Shown here piece after piece: positions 1 through 8,563 of a stretch of DNA of 64,000 bases (within the stretch, counting starts at the first letter, position 1; every line of letters starts with the position of its first letter). This DNA comes from Aestuariibacter sp. (GTDB taxonomy: Bacteria; Pseudomonadota; Gammaproteobacteria; Enterobacterales; Alteromonadaceae): assembly GCA_017794925.1 (NCBI GenBank), contig CP051238.1:1451916-1515915 (forward strand), read 5' to 3'. A program made the position numbers and the translations under genes. The notes below the pieces were generated by a model. The model was not told where the DNA came from. It ran no database searches and saw only the letters and a program-made list of their open reading frames with translations.

Positions 1-58
1 GGCAAGGTATTTGACTGTAGTTTGAGTAAGACTTTCAAACTACAAAAAATTGACGCTC

Positions 59-244
59 ATGAGACTACCTACCAAAAGTTTAATCGCCAAAATCGAATCG
101 CTGTCTGCACAAATGAACCCGGAACAACTCAGAGACTTTCTGGATGTACTGGATTCAATGGCCGTTATGGTTGAAGAAGCCAAAGCCCTGCCACCGTCAA
201 AAGAAATGCCAAACCTGGCGAAGTTGAAAGTAGAGCTGCATTAG
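59..244 (+). CDS. Small hypothetical protein (61 aa)
   Basis: I do not recognise this protein. It is short and mostly helical in composition, with a run of hydrophobic heptad-like residues in the middle (NPEQLRDFLDVLDSMAVMVEEAK) and a Pro/Lys-rich tail. I chose the ATG at 59; a TTG at 50 would add three residues. No strong Shine-Dalgarno sequence is visible before either start, and about 560 bases without a gene follow it. It could be a small helical accessory protein or a chance open frame. Confidence 0.4.
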   Translation: MRLPTKSLIAKIESLSAQMNPEQLRDFLDVLDSMAVMVEEAKALPPSKEMPNLAKLKVELH

Positions 245-708
245 CCAATTCGAGGCCGTTTAATGTGACCTGGGCTGATAGGTTTTTAAGCTATATAATC
301 ATTTTCGGTGCCATTTGTCACAGTGCTTCATCAAAACATGAAATATACTTTCATATAGCCGATTAATACTCAGCGTAAACGCATAGTGTACTGCTAAGTG
401 TTCAGACTAAGTCCGGCTTCGCTATGCAGATATTGGCCTAAATTAATCTGTTTAAACAATAAAGTAAGTCAGATCACTATTCTCGTTCATGAGACGATGG
501 TTTCAGATACGACGACCTTCCGAATTCTCCTTTTCTTTTTTTAGATGACGTTGTTGTGGAGGTCCCTGATATCGCTGCGCGATTCAGGGATGACGGGTAA
601 GCGGGATCCAAAGATGACGAGAAAAGGGATTCAGGGATGTTAATTCCTAGACAGGATTCGTCGTTTTTTTCAACAAAAATTAGCTTTCCGTTCAACACCA
701 TAGCTCAA
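245..708. other. Gene-poor stretch
   Basis: No convincing gene is seen here. A minus-strand frame at 477-701 runs straight through an intergenic repeat and is low-complexity (Ser/Lys-rich), so it is not called. Apart from the repeat at 563-639 the stretch is AT-rich and featureless. Confidence 0.5.
563..639. repeat. Hairpin-forming intergenic repeat
   Basis: TCCCTGA at 563-569 pairs with TCAGGGA at 584-590, and an inner ATCG/CGAT extends the stem. GATTCAGGGATG at 581-592 is repeated directly at 628-639. The layout (inverted arms followed by a GATGACGGG-like flank) resembles the larger repeat block at 12581-12784, suggesting members of one genome-wide intergenic repeat family. Confidence 0.55.
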
Positions 709-790
709 AAAATACACTTTATATGACAAGTTGACTTTACTTTTGTCTCGTTTTTATTACTATATGTAAAGTGTATTTTACTTTATGTAA
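709..790 (+). promoter_or_regulatory. Operator/promoter region of the HTH operon
   Basis: A perfect 13-bp inverted repeat (AAAATACACTTTA at 709-721, TAAAGTGTATTTT at 767-779) brackets 45 bp of AT-rich DNA directly upstream of the start at 803. The right arm belongs to a second inverted repeat (TAAAGT at 767-772, ACTTTA at 780-785), and TATGTAA occurs twice (763-769, 784-790). Repeats at this spacing suit a dimeric HTH repressor that loops or occludes the promoter. The natural candidate is the regulator encoded at 1216. Confidence 0.6.
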
Positions 791-802
791 GGTTTTAAAG
801 AT

Positions 803-1219
803 ATGGGCAACGATAGTGGTATGTCCTGGCAACAGCAAAATAATAGAAACGTCCGTCGATTGGGTATGTGGACAGCGGCATGGTTAGTGAGCCTGGCTGC
901 AGTGTTTTTCGGGCATAAATACCTGTGGGATGGCAATCAGGCATTCACAGCTGGCGTTGTGGCTATCAATGTCGTGATCGGCGGCTTTATGATTTGGGCC
1001 AATAAGCAACATTTGCAAGGGCTTGACGAGCTACAGCGGAAAATGCAGTTAGAGGCCATGGGGCTGTCGTTGGGTGTCGGTATGGTACTTGGTTTTGCTT
1101 ATTCTGCACTGGACTCGACAGGCGTGATTCCTTTCCGTGCTGAAATCTCCCATTTGGCAGTAATCATGTCGCTGAGTTACTTGATTGGTTTAGTCATTGG
1201 AGTAAGGAAGTATCAATGA
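803..1219 (+). CDS. Small four-helix membrane protein
   Basis: The 138-residue protein has four hydrophobic segments (about 22-38, 48-65, 88-105 and 113-133) separated by a charged loop (HLQGLDELQRKMQLEA). No catalytic motif is visible. It begins the operon at 803, and its last codon and stop overlap the start of the HTH regulator by 4 bp, so the two are translationally coupled. Pairing of a short multi-helix membrane protein with a 60-70 residue Cro-like regulator is common in proteobacteria. The membrane protein may sense or antagonise the regulator, but that is inference. Its function is unknown. Confidence 0.75.
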   Translation: MGNDSGMSWQQQNNRNVRRLGMWTAAWLVSLAAVFFGHKYLWDGNQAFTAGVVAINVVIGGFMIWANKQHLQGLDELQRKMQLEAMGLSLGVGMVLGFAYSALDSTGVIPFRAEISHLAVIMSLSYLIGLVIGVRKYQ

Positions 1220-1407
1220 AAAACCGGTTAAAAGTATTGCGTGCAGAGCGCGACTGGACACAGGCCGATCTGGCTGAACGGTTGGATGTATCCAGGCAAA
1301 CCATCAACGCCATCGAGAAGGGAAAGTTCGACCCGAGTTTACCGTTGGCATTTAAGGCAGCCAGATTATTTGAACTGGCAATTGAAGACATCTTTCAAGA
1401 CGAATAA
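1216..1407 (+). CDS. Short XRE/Cro-type transcriptional regulator
   Basis: The 63 residues are almost entirely a helix-turn-helix domain. MKNRLKVLRAERDWTQADLAERLDVSRQTINAIEKGKFDPS matches the compact YozG-like XRE family (WTQADLA, first helix; SRQTINAIE, recognition helix). There is no effector domain, as is usual for these mini-regulators. It overlaps the membrane-protein gene upstream by 4 bp and is followed within 25 bp by a third gene. It probably autoregulates the operon through the inverted repeats at 709-790. The family assignment is secure; the target is inferred. Confidence 0.88.
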   Translation: MKNRLKVLRAERDWTQADLAERLDVSRQTINAIEKGKFDPSLPLAFKAARLFELAIEDIFQDE

Positions 1408-1428
1408 ATTAAACAAAAGGAAATGACA

Positions 1429-1617
1429 ATGAACTTTTTAAAAAGCTTGTATAACAAACCCGAACTATTTAGTGCCGTTATTTTTGCGATGAGTATACTG
1501 GTTATTAGCTACCTGGTGGGCGATCATGAAAATGCCGGTGCGCTGATTTCAATCTTACTGGGTATCTACTTTGCGGTATTTCAGCGGGTTAAAACTCACA
1601 GCAAAAAATGTTGCTAA
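1429..1617 (+). CDS. Mini membrane protein with GDHENA motif (copy 1)
   Basis: This is a 62-residue protein with two hydrophobic segments flanking the motif YLVGDHENAG, ending in a basic Cys-Cys tail. I placed the start at ATG 1429, eight bases after AAGG; an in-frame ATG at 1423 would add two residues and lies too close to it. The gene at 1656 is a paralogue sharing the K-P-x-L-x-x-A-x-x-F-A start and the (F/Y)LVGDHENA motif, so the pair arose by tandem duplication. It sits just after the HTH gene and probably belongs to the same operon. The function is unknown. Confidence 0.65.
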   Translation: MNFLKSLYNKPELFSAVIFAMSILVISYLVGDHENAGALISILLGIYFAVFQRVKTHSKKCC

Positions 1618-1655
1618 TCAAAGAACGTTATTGCGTAAACAACCGGGGATAAATT

Positions 1656-1877
1656 ATGACTATTCTGGCCAAACTGAAATGCAAGCCGCGTTTGACTGTT
1701 GCACTGACCTTTGCATTCGTCATGCTGTTATCTGCGTTTTTAGTCGGTGATCACGAAAATGCCAGTACACTGGTACTTGTACTGATTGGTGCATATGTCA
1801 TCGTCGCTGAGCAAATACCGGGTAAGACCACTGATGCAAAACAATGCAAGCCTTGTAAAGTCAGCGGTGGCGTGTGA
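1656..1877 (+). CDS. Mini membrane protein with GDHENA motif (copy 2)
   Basis: A 73-residue paralogue of the preceding gene. The same layout is present: a basic N-terminus, a hydrophobic helix, FLVGDHENAS, a second hydrophobic helix, and a soluble tail with two cysteines spaced CKPC (QCKPCKV). GGGGAT precedes the ATG. The Cys pair in the tail recalls the CC at the end of copy 1 and might bind metal or form a disulphide, but nothing proves this. It is the last small gene of the HTH-led group. Confidence 0.65.
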   Translation: MTILAKLKCKPRLTVALTFAFVMLLSAFLVGDHENASTLVLVLIGAYVIVAEQIPGKTTDAKQCKPCKVSGGV

Positions 1878-1886
1878 TCGGTGTCG

Positions 1887-2687
1887 ATGGATAATAAACA
1901 ACATTCAGTTAGCCCTGACTATCAGCGTCAGGGCTTTGTTGTTTTAAAGGGGTTCGTTGAAGAACAAGAAAGATCCAGTCTGTTAGCTGTAGTGAATGAA
2001 TTTCATCAGCAATGGCTCCGTAAAAACGCCGAATTTTATACCGAAAGAGCGATTAACTCCGCTTATCTTACAGCCAGCACTTCTCTAAATGATACGCAGC
2101 GGCAAGTGTTGTTTAATTTTATTGGCTCACACCGCATCATGGCACTGGCGTATGCGCTGTTAGGCAAGCAACCAGCATTTATGAATACCCAGTTGTTTTT
2201 TGATCCCGCTAACCCGGATCAGAAAAATTACTGGCATCGGGACGCGCAATATCATTTGTCACTGGATGAACAGCGCGAAGCGCTTTCGGGGCCACAAGTA
2301 CTGCATTTTCGTTTTGCATTAGTCGACGAGCCTGGCTTAGACGTGATTCCGGCAAGTCATATTAACTGGGACACGGCTGAAGAACTGGACGTGCGAATGG
2401 GCAACAACGGCAAAGCGCCACACCATGACCTGCCTAATCAAAAGCGTATATCGTTAAAGGCCGGCGACCTGTTGATCTTCAGTGCCAACCTTATCCACCG
2501 GGGTATCTATGGTATGGACAGACGGGCGTTGGATGTCCTGTTTTGCGACCCGGAACCGGATATTTTGAAGTATGCTAACCCTGACTGCTTACCGCATGGA
2601 AAACAGCTAATTCCCATTGATGACCCCACTGCATTTACTGTCACTACACACTGTCTTGCTAACGATGAACGCTGTAAAAGAGTGTGA
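1887..2687 (+). CDS. Phytanoyl-CoA dioxygenase (PhyH) family protein
   Basis: This is an Fe(II)/2-oxoglutarate oxygenase of about 266 residues. The facial triad is visible: His-x-Asp in YWHRDAQYH (mid-protein) and the distal His in SANLIHRGIYG, followed by an Arg (DRRALDV) that usually binds 2-oxoglutarate. FxxQGFVVLKGF near the N-terminus is typical of the family. I prefer ATG 1887; GTG 1881 adds two residues. It lies 10 bases after the mini membrane protein gene on the same strand and may be read from the same promoter. The family hydroxylates varied small molecules, so the substrate cannot be predicted. Confidence 0.8.
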   Translation: MDNKQHSVSPDYQRQGFVVLKGFVEEQERSSLLAVVNEFHQQWLRKNAEFYTERAINSAYLTASTSLNDTQRQVLFNFIGSHRIMALAYALLGKQPAFMNTQLFFDPANPDQKNYWHRDAQYHLSLDEQREALSGPQVLHFRFALVDEPGLDVIPASHINWDTAEELDVRMGNNGKAPHHDLPNQKRISLKAGDLLIFSANLIHRGIYGMDRRALDVLFCDPEPDILKYANPDCLPHGKQLIPIDDPTAFTVTTHCLANDERCKRV

Positions 2688-2833
2688 TTGTGGGTAAATT
2701 TCTGCATTATCTTTTATAACGCTTACAATTATGAGAACAAGGTGAAGAACTACGTCTTACTCTAGTTGCTATAAGTCGCCTAGCCAAAATGAAAATTATT
2801 AGCTAATAAAACAGAGATTCACAGGATGCACAC

Positions 2834-4363
2834 ATGAGTGAACAAAAGTACATTGTTGCCCTGGACCAGGGGACTACCAGTTCCAGAACAATAATACTGG
2901 ACCATGACGCTAATATTGTAGCCGTTGCCCAACGCGAGTTTGAACAAATTTACCCTCACGCTGGGTGGGTCGAACATGATCCTATGGATATTTATGCGAG
3001 TCAAAGTTCGACGCTGACTGAAGCACTAGGCAAGTCGGGCATTCGCAGTGACCAGATTGCGGCTATTGGCATTACAAATCAGCGTGAATCCGTCGTGGTC
3101 TGGAACAAAGAAACGGGCAAACCTGTTTATAACGCGATTGTTTGGCAGTGTCGCCGCACTGCTGATATTTGCGATAACTTACGGCAACAAGGGCATGAGG
3201 ACTACATTCGCGAAGCAACGGGGTTGGTGTTGGATCCCTACTTTTCCGGGACAAAGGTAAAATGGATTTTGGACAACGTACCCGGTGCATTGGAGGATGC
3301 CCAGGCTGGAAAGTTGCTATTCGGTACCATTGATACCTGGCTGCTATGGAAGATGACACAGGGCAATGTACACGTCACTGATTATACAAATGCGTCCCGT
3401 ACGCTACTTTTTAACATCAATACTCTCAGTTGGGATCAAATCATTCTTGACTTGCTCGGCGTGCCAAGTTCTATGCTGCCTGAAGTAAAACCTTCCTCCT
3501 TGGTTTACGGGCATACTAACATCGGCGGTAAAGATGGCACTCGTATTCCCATAGCGGGTATTGCCGGCGATCAGCAGGCTGCGCTATTTGGTCAAATGTG
3601 CGTTGAAGCCGGGCAGGCTAAAAATACATACGGCACCGGTTGCTTCCTGCTTATGAATACGGGCAGTGAAAAAGTGAATTCAACAAATGGTTTGCTGACG
3701 ACATTGGCATGCGGTGCTAAAGGCGAACCCGTTTACGCATTAGAAGGTGCGGTATTTATGGGCGGAGCATCAGTTCAATGGCTACGGGATGAGCTAAAAT
3801 TAATGGCCGACGCCAAGGATTCGGAATATTTTGCGACAAAAGTCGACTCAGCTAATGGCGTCTATGTAGTGCCTGCTTTTACCGGTTTGGGCGCACCATA
3901 CTGGAACCCTCACGCTCGTGGCACTATTGTTGGCCTGACTCGAGGTGTTAACTCCAACCATGTGATTAGAGCGACGCTTGAAAGTATCGCTTATCAAACG
4001 CGGGATGTTCTGGATGCAATGCAGGCTGATTCAGGGATTCAACTAACAAGCCTTAAAGTCGATGGTGGAGCGGTGGCAAATAACTTTCTCATGCAGTTTC
4101 AGGCCGATGTGCTGGACGCCGAAGTTAATCGTCCTAGGGTGACAGAAGTTACTGCTCTAGGTGCGGCCTACCTTGCGGGATTGGCGGTTGGCTTTTGGAA
4201 AGATATTAGCGAGTTAAAAAACAAGGCTGAACTGGAACGTACGTTTGTGCCTGCTTCAGATGAAAGTAAGCGCAGCCGTCGTTATAACGGTTGGAGGCGT
4301 GCTGTTAAATGTGCCCAGTTATGGGCTTCGCTCCGAGATGATGATTTTCAGGAGCAGGATTAA
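2834..4363 (+). CDS. glpK: Glycerol kinase
   Basis: GlpK phosphorylates glycerol to sn-glycerol-3-phosphate with ATP in the cytoplasm. The 509-residue protein matches the family along its length: the phosphate-1 motif [13 protein letters not shown] at the N-terminus, ITNQRES, the substrate-binding region [13 protein letters not shown], the FGGY-family signature GTGCFLL, and the C-terminal ADP-binding [19 protein letters not shown]. The C-terminus ends in a family-typical [11 protein letters not shown]. No glpF, glpD or glpR is adjacent, so it stands as a single gene here. Confidence 0.97.
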   Translation: MSEQKYIVALDQGTTSSRTIILDHDANIVAVAQREFEQIYPHAGWVEHDPMDIYASQSSTLTEALGKSGIRSDQIAAIGITNQRESVVVWNKETGKPVYNAIVWQCRRTADICDNLRQQGHEDYIREATGLVLDPYFSGTKVKWILDNVPGALEDAQAGKLLFGTIDTWLLWKMTQGNVHVTDYTNASRTLLFNINTLSWDQIILDLLGVPSSMLPEVKPSSLVYGHTNIGGKDGTRIPIAGIAGDQQAALFGQMCVEAGQAKNTYGTGCFLLMNTGSEKVNSTNGLLTTLACGAKGEPVYALEGAVFMGGASVQWLRDELKLMADAKDSEYFATKVDSANGVYVVPAFTGLGAPYWNPHARGTIVGLTRGVNSNHVIRATLESIAYQTRDVLDAMQADSGIQLTSLKVDGGAVANNFLMQFQADVLDAEVNRPRVTEVTALGAAYLAGLAVGFWKDISELKNKAELERTFVPASDESKRSRRYNGWRRAVKCAQLWASLRDDDFQEQD

Positions 4364-4455
4364 TACTGCAAGGCGAAAGTCGTCTTTTATCGATTGGGTA
4401 TTCGCTAGCTCTTTCCCATACAGCAAAAATCGTAGAGAATATTGCCTTTCTTAAA

Positions 4456-4478
4456 GGCCGAAGGACGAGCCTTCGGCC
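4456..4478 (+). promoter_or_regulatory. GC-rich hairpin in front of efpL
   Basis: GGCCGAAGG (4456-4464) and CCTTCGGCC (4470-4478) form a perfect 9-bp stem with a 5-nt loop, ending 20 bases before the efpL start codon. No T-run follows, so it is a poor intrinsic terminator for glpK as it stands. It could be a 5'-UTR element that affects efpL expression. Confidence 0.5.
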
Positions 4479-4498
4479 AGTTATTGCAGGATTATCCC

Positions 4499-5074
4499 AT
4501 GCCAAAGGCTAGCGAAATTAAAAAGAACAACACCATCGTGTTTAACGGTAAAACCTGTATTGTGCGTGATATTGAACGCTCTGTACCCCAAGGCCGCGCT
4601 GGTGGCAGCATCTACCGTATGCGTATGTACGATGTGGTAAGTGGTGCCAAGTTTGACGAAACATTCAAAGATTCAGACATGCTGGACATGGCGGATTTGG
4701 TGCGACGCCCTGCAATGTTCTCTTACATGGATGGTGATGAGTTTGTCTTCATGGACAAAGAGGATTACACCCCTTATCACCTGAATAAAGAGTCTATTGC
4801 GGACGAAGCGCTGTTCATTAACGAAGAAACCGACGGTATTCAGGTATTGATCGTAAGTGAAGTGCCGGTAGCTTTGGATCTGCCTATGAGCGTTGAGCTG
4901 CAGGTTGTGGAAACCGACCCGTCCATCAAAGGTGCATCTGCGACGTCGCGCACTAAGCCTGCTACGCTTTCAACAGGCCTGGTTGTTCAGGTGCCTGAAT
5001 ACATCAGCACTGGCGAGTGGATTAAGGTGAACACCGAAGAGCGTAAATTCCAGAGCCGTGCCGACAAGCATTAA
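4499..5074 (+). CDS. yeiP: Elongation factor P-like protein (EfpL/YeiP)
   Basis: This 191-residue paralogue of EF-P relieves ribosome stalling at difficult peptide sequences. The KOW-like N-terminal domain ([26 protein letters not shown]) is followed by the EfpL-type tip loop with Arg ([15 protein letters not shown]) rather than the modified Lys of EF-P. The central OB domain contains [10 protein letters not shown], and the C-terminal OB domain contains [25 protein letters not shown]. Length and sequence track E. coli YeiP closely. ATG 4499 is chosen because an AGGA lies about eight bases upstream and the family starts with MPxAxEIKK; the longer open frame (from 4442) is not conserved sequence. 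Confidence 0.95.
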   Translation: MPKASEIKKNNTIVFNGKTCIVRDIERSVPQGRAGGSIYRMRMYDVVSGAKFDETFKDSDMLDMADLVRRPAMFSYMDGDEFVFMDKEDYTPYHLNKESIADEALFINEETDGIQVLIVSEVPVALDLPMSVELQVVETDPSIKGASATSRTKPATLSTGLVVQVPEYISTGEWIKVNTEERKFQSRADKH

Positions 5075-5087
5075 TCTGTGATTGGTA

Positions 5088-5116
5088 TAGCCCCTGTTTA
5101 TTAAACACAGGGGCTA
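5088..5116. terminator. Bidirectional terminator hairpin
   Basis: The arms TAGCCCCTGTTTA and TAAACACAGGGGCTA pair with a two-base bulge between the convergent efpL and MBL-fold genes. The position between convergent stops fits a shared terminator. Confidence 0.7.
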
Positions 5117-5120
5117 AACA

Positions 5121-6218
5121 TTAAAACGCGATAGTATCGCCTTCATTCAGGACATGAAGCGGCACATCAGCATTGAGTTCATCGTACATATGTAACAGCC
5201 GGAACAACGCTGAGTGTGACGTTTTGTCGCCCATTCGCCAGCTGGCATTGCCGTATCCCCATGGCACCATTGCCTTACATCCCAGTTCTTTTGCTGCAAT
5301 AAGCGCATCCTCTGGCGTTGTGTGGACTTTGCGGTAGAACTTTGGTGACTCTTCGCTAAAGTAAGAAGCAATAGGCAGCAGGCAAACGTCTATTGCTCCA
5401 AACCGGTTTGCAATATCTTTAAAATGCGGGGAATATCCGGTATCACCTGCAAAAAACAATGTTTTGCCATTACTTTCTAATACCCAGCCACCCCAAAGGG
5501 ATTTGTTGTTGTCTTCGTAAATATAGGGCACCAAAATGCGGTTGCTAAAGTGATGGGCTGGTACAAAGTGAATGTTTGTTGAGCCCACCTGCTTGTTTGC
5601 ATACCAGGCCATTTCACTGATGTCGTAGCCTTTTTGCACAAAATGAGAAGCAAATCCCAGCGGCACCAGATACTGTGGTAGTGTCCCAATTTTACCGATG
5701 TCAGCTTTATTGAAATGATCGTAATGAATATGGGAATACATGACAGCGTCAATTTTACTTAAGGCATCGTGCGGCAAAGGTGCAGGCTGATTACGAAAGA
5801 AACCGGCAGAAAGCCTGAAAGCCCAGTTGACCGGCCAGTCAAACTGGTCAAAAACCGGATCAAATAAAAAGCGCTGTCCATTCGCGGTTTGAATATAAAA
5901 ACTAGCATGTCCCAGCCAGGTTACACTAAAACCCGCGTCTGTGGTTACCTTGCGCTTTTCACCCTTGTACAAACAATCCTGCATCGGCGTTTCACACTGA
6001 ATTACAGACGACGATGGATAGCAATTTTCACGGCACGTTATCGGATAATCGCTGAATTTGGCGTATATATTTTGAAATCTGTCTTCATATCCATCAACAT
6101 CGGAATACACGATCGGCGATGATTCCGGTGCGATGATTTCGACACGGTTATTCACGCTGCATGCCGTGAGTAAAGCGATTCCCAATAGTAATAAGGCTCG
6201 GTACACGAGGTTGTCCAT
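5121..6218 (-). CDS. MBL-fold metallohydrolase lipoprotein (UlaG/NAPE-PLD-like)
   Basis: The 365-residue protein starts with a lipoprotein signal peptide (lipobox LLTAC, Cys20) and so should be membrane-anchored. The metallo-beta-lactamase fold follows: TWLGHASFYI, LFDPVFDQFDWP, the metal motif SHIHYDH (H163, H165, D167, H168), VPAHHFSNR, FFAGDTGYSPHF and a late WGYGNASW segment. This pattern (GHASxxI ... DPVF ... AGDTG) is that of the family containing NAPE-phospholipase D, RomA and other outer-membrane-related hydrolases. The substrate is probably a phosphodiester or lactone-like molecule but is not determinable. It converges with efpL. Confidence 0.85.
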   Translation of the reverse strand: MDNLVYRALLLLGIALLTACSVNNRVEIIAPESSPIVYSDVDGYEDRFQNIYAKFSDYPITCRENCYPSSSVIQCETPMQDCLYKGEKRKVTTDAGFSVTWLGHASFYIQTANGQRFLFDPVFDQFDWPVNWAFRLSAGFFRNQPAPLPHDALSKIDAVMYSHIHYDHFNKADIGKIGTLPQYLVPLGFASHFVQKGYDISEMAWYANKQVGSTNIHFVPAHHFSNRILVPYIYEDNNKSLWGGWVLESNGKTLFFAGDTGYSPHFKDIANRFGAIDVCLLPIASYFSEESPKFYRKVHTTPEDALIAAKELGCKAMVPWGYGNASWRMGDKTSHSALFRLLHMYDELNADVPLHVLNEGDTIAF

Positions 6219-6353
6219 TGTTCAATTCCGCTGTTAATTGTATCAAGTTTTATTGAAGTAACGCACTGTTACACCTCAGGTTTGTGTTACTAAACGTATC
6301 GGTTGGCGCAATAGTAAAAAAAGGGTATGGTCTGATTTTTCTCACTGTGGGTA

Positions 6354-7349
6354 ATGACCTTGAACAGGTATCTGCGTTTTGTTGTCTTCCTGGTATCGGT
6401 TCAGATAGTTGCTTGTACCCCCGAGCCAGAGCCTGTCAGTGACATCGGTCGATGGCAACTTTCAGATAAATTAATACTTTCAGCGGAACTGTCGAAGCAG
6501 GGACAGCATACCGCGTTATTGTTTCCGCAAGGGCAGATCGCTGTTTGGGATAATGACGCAAAACAGAAGATAATTGAGTGGGGGGCGCCAGACGTACTAT
6601 CAGATACCACAATGATGCAGTTGGATGAATCGGGGCGTTATCTGTTGTCGGCAAACCGAAACGTGGTGCAGATTTGGGATTCGGGTAGCAGTGCATCGGT
6701 GGGGTCTTTGAATTTATCTGCTCAACTCGGTGACGCCAGTATTACATCGCTAACCTTTCAACGTGCTCCTTTTGCTTTTGTTATAGGGACCAGTGGTGGA
6801 GACATTCTGTTTGCAAATACTCGTAACAATGAATATTACCTTGCTCGTCAACATGACGCTGACGTCGTAAAGCTGAAGGTGTCGCTGGAAGGGCATGTAT
6901 ACAGTGCAGGCAACGACGGCCAGGTCGTCAGATGGGATTCGCAAAGCAAGACACCGGTACAAACCCTTACTGTGCCGCATCGTGTCACCAGCCTGGAAGT
7001 GGGAGCGGATAGTAAAGTCTTCGTTTCTGATGCGTTGGAATCGCAAGTAATATGGCAAAGTCAGCGAAATGAAATTATAAGTGAGCTGGCATATTGGGAA
7101 CGATTTCAATGGTTTCGTGTAGCGCGATTTTCCCCTGTTCACCAGTGGATAATTACATCCTCCCCCAAAACCGAGTTGTTTATCTGGCAACTTGCAAACG
7201 GAAAACCTGTTGCACAATGGCGGGCTGAAGCGCAGGGGTTCGGGTCTGCGGTGCTGGACATGCGATTTACCAATCCTGCAACGTTACGCACTATTACTTC
7301 TGATGGTGTTCTGCAGGATTGGGACCTGACACAGTTTTCAAATCGCTAG
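6354..7349 (+). CDS. WD40-repeat-like lipoprotein
   Basis: A 331-residue protein with a lipobox at VQIVAC (Cys21), followed by a mature part made of short beta repeats with WD-like ends (VQIWDSGS, VVRWDSQSK, LFIWQLANG, LQDWDLTQ). These indicate a beta-propeller of the WD40/YVTN type. Such periplasmic propellers act as protein scaffolds; no enzyme motif is seen. It converges with rutF, and the gap of 29 bases holds no hairpin. The partner is unknown. Confidence 0.75.
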   Translation: MTLNRYLRFVVFLVSVQIVACTPEPEPVSDIGRWQLSDKLILSAELSKQGQHTALLFPQGQIAVWDNDAKQKIIEWGAPDVLSDTTMMQLDESGRYLLSANRNVVQIWDSGSSASVGSLNLSAQLGDASITSLTFQRAPFAFVIGTSGGDILFANTRNNEYYLARQHDADVVKLKVSLEGHVYSAGNDGQVVRWDSQSKTPVQTLTVPHRVTSLEVGADSKVFVSDALESQVIWQSQRNEIISELAYWERFQWFRVARFSPVHQWIITSSPKTELFIWQLANGKPVAQWRAEAQGFGSAVLDMRFTNPATLRTITSDGVLQDWDLTQFSNR

Positions 7350-7378
7350 GTAACGCCACTGCTAAGTTTCATCAGTTT

Positions 7379-7918
7379 TCAGGCTCTGGAGGAAATCTGA
7401 CGATAACCACGCTGGTGATATAACAACGCGCCAGATTCAGCCGCCTGTTTAATTGCCAGTACTTCACAAAACAGTACATCGTGTGTCGCTACGCTTTTAC
7501 GATCAGTGATAACGCAGTCGAACGTCACTGCGGCATCTGTTAATACGGGAGAGCCCGTGAGTAAGGTTTGCCAATGACCATGGTCAAAGCGGTCACTCAT
7601 AGCGGCCTTTCCGCCAAAGATATTCGACAAGTCCTGCTGGTCTTCGCGCAGTGTATTGATTGCCAGGTACTGACTGTGCTTAAACACTTCGTGTACCGAG
7701 GCGCTGCGATTAAGACAAACCAGCAGTGTTGCGGGGCTATCGCTAACGCTACACACCGCGGTTGCGGTAAAACCCGCAGGGCCCACGCCGTCGTTGAGAC
7801 CGGGTGTCGTGACGATGTTTACTGCGCCAGCCAGGTTGGTCATGCCCTGACGAAACATCTCCGGCGTAACGCCATCTGACATTGAGAGTGAAGTACTTTC
7901 CATTACGGTAGTGGTCAT
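7379..7918 (-). CDS. rutF: Flavin reductase of the Rut pathway
   Basis: RutF supplies reduced FMN to the RutA pyrimidine monooxygenase using NADH. The 179-residue protein has the flavin-reductase-like split barrel: FRQGMTNLAGAVNIVTT, GPAGFTATAVCSVSDSPATLLVCLNRSAS, INTLREDQQDLSNIF, and the late HDVLFCEV. It is the last gene of rutABCDEF, 39 bases after rutE. Order and strand match the E. coli operon. No permease gene follows; the next gene converges on it. Confidence 0.93.
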   Translation of the reverse strand: MTTTVMESTSLSMSDGVTPEMFRQGMTNLAGAVNIVTTPGLNDGVGPAGFTATAVCSVSDSPATLLVCLNRSASVHEVFKHSQYLAINTLREDQQDLSNIFGGKAAMSDRFDHGHWQTLLTGSPVLTDAAVTFDCVITDRKSVATHDVLFCEVLAIKQAAESGALLYHQRGYRQISSRA

Positions 7919-7957
7919 GGCGAATTCCTTGTGATGATGAAAAATGAATGTGCAGGC

Positions 7958-8548
7958 TTAGCGCACCTGACATGCTTCGTCGAATGACAGGCGTGGTAAA
8001 CGCTTATGGACTTTTTTGCCGTCCCCATACCCTATGTTCAGCAGAAAATTGACTTTCCAGGTGCTGTCGGCGAAAAAGGTCTCATTCAGCAATGTGGGGT
8101 TAAAGCCCGACATCGCGCCGGTATCGAGTCCAAGTGCTCTGGCGGCGTACATCAGATATGCTCCCTGTAACGATCCATTGCGCATGGCAGTCTCGTAGGC
8201 GGCTTCCGGGCTGGATGTAAACCAGCTTCGTGCATCGGCGTAGGGAAACAGCGTGGGCAGTTGTTCGTAAAACTCTGCGTCGAATGCCACGATAACCGTG
8301 CAGGGCGCGGTCATGGTTTGCTCCAGATTACCGCTCGACAAACAGGGTTTGAGCTTTTCTTTGCCTTCCTCTGAAGTAATAAACACAAAGCGGGCGGGGC
8401 AGCAGTTCGCTGACGTTGGCCCGAACTTGGTGAGTTCATAGAGTTGTTTAATTAGCGTATCGGGGATGGGCTTGTCCTGCCAGGTGGTATGCGTATGCGC
8501 GTCGGTAAATATCTGGGCAAGAGCCTCATTGCTAACGGGAGTTGCCAT
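7958..8548 (-). CDS. rutE: Malonic semialdehyde reductase
   Basis: RutE is a nitroreductase-fold flavoprotein that reduces toxic malonic semialdehyde to 3-hydroxypropionate. The 196-residue protein shows the RutE pattern: [67 protein letters not shown], and a C-terminal LLNIGYGD. In the operon it lies 15 bases after rutD. Confidence 0.94.
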   Translation of the reverse strand: MATPVSNEALAQIFTDAHTHTTWQDKPIPDTLIKQLYELTKFGPTSANCCPARFVFITSEEGKEKLKPCLSSGNLEQTMTAPCTVIVAFDAEFYEQLPTLFPYADARSWFTSSPEAAYETAMRNGSLQGAYLMYAARALGLDTGAMSGFNPTLLNETFFADSTWKVNFLLNIGYGDGKKVHKRLPRLSFDEACQVR

Positions 8549-8563
8549 AGTGAATTAGTCCTT

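Noticed and set aside
477..701. 74-residue minus-strand frame
   Set aside because: It reads through the hairpin repeat at 563-639 and has low-complexity Ser/Lys content, without a ribosome site.
6750..7217. 155-residue open frame on the minus strand
   Set aside because: It lies wholly inside the WD40-like lipoprotein gene on the other strand, has no recognisable domain and a Cys/Tyr-rich shadow composition.
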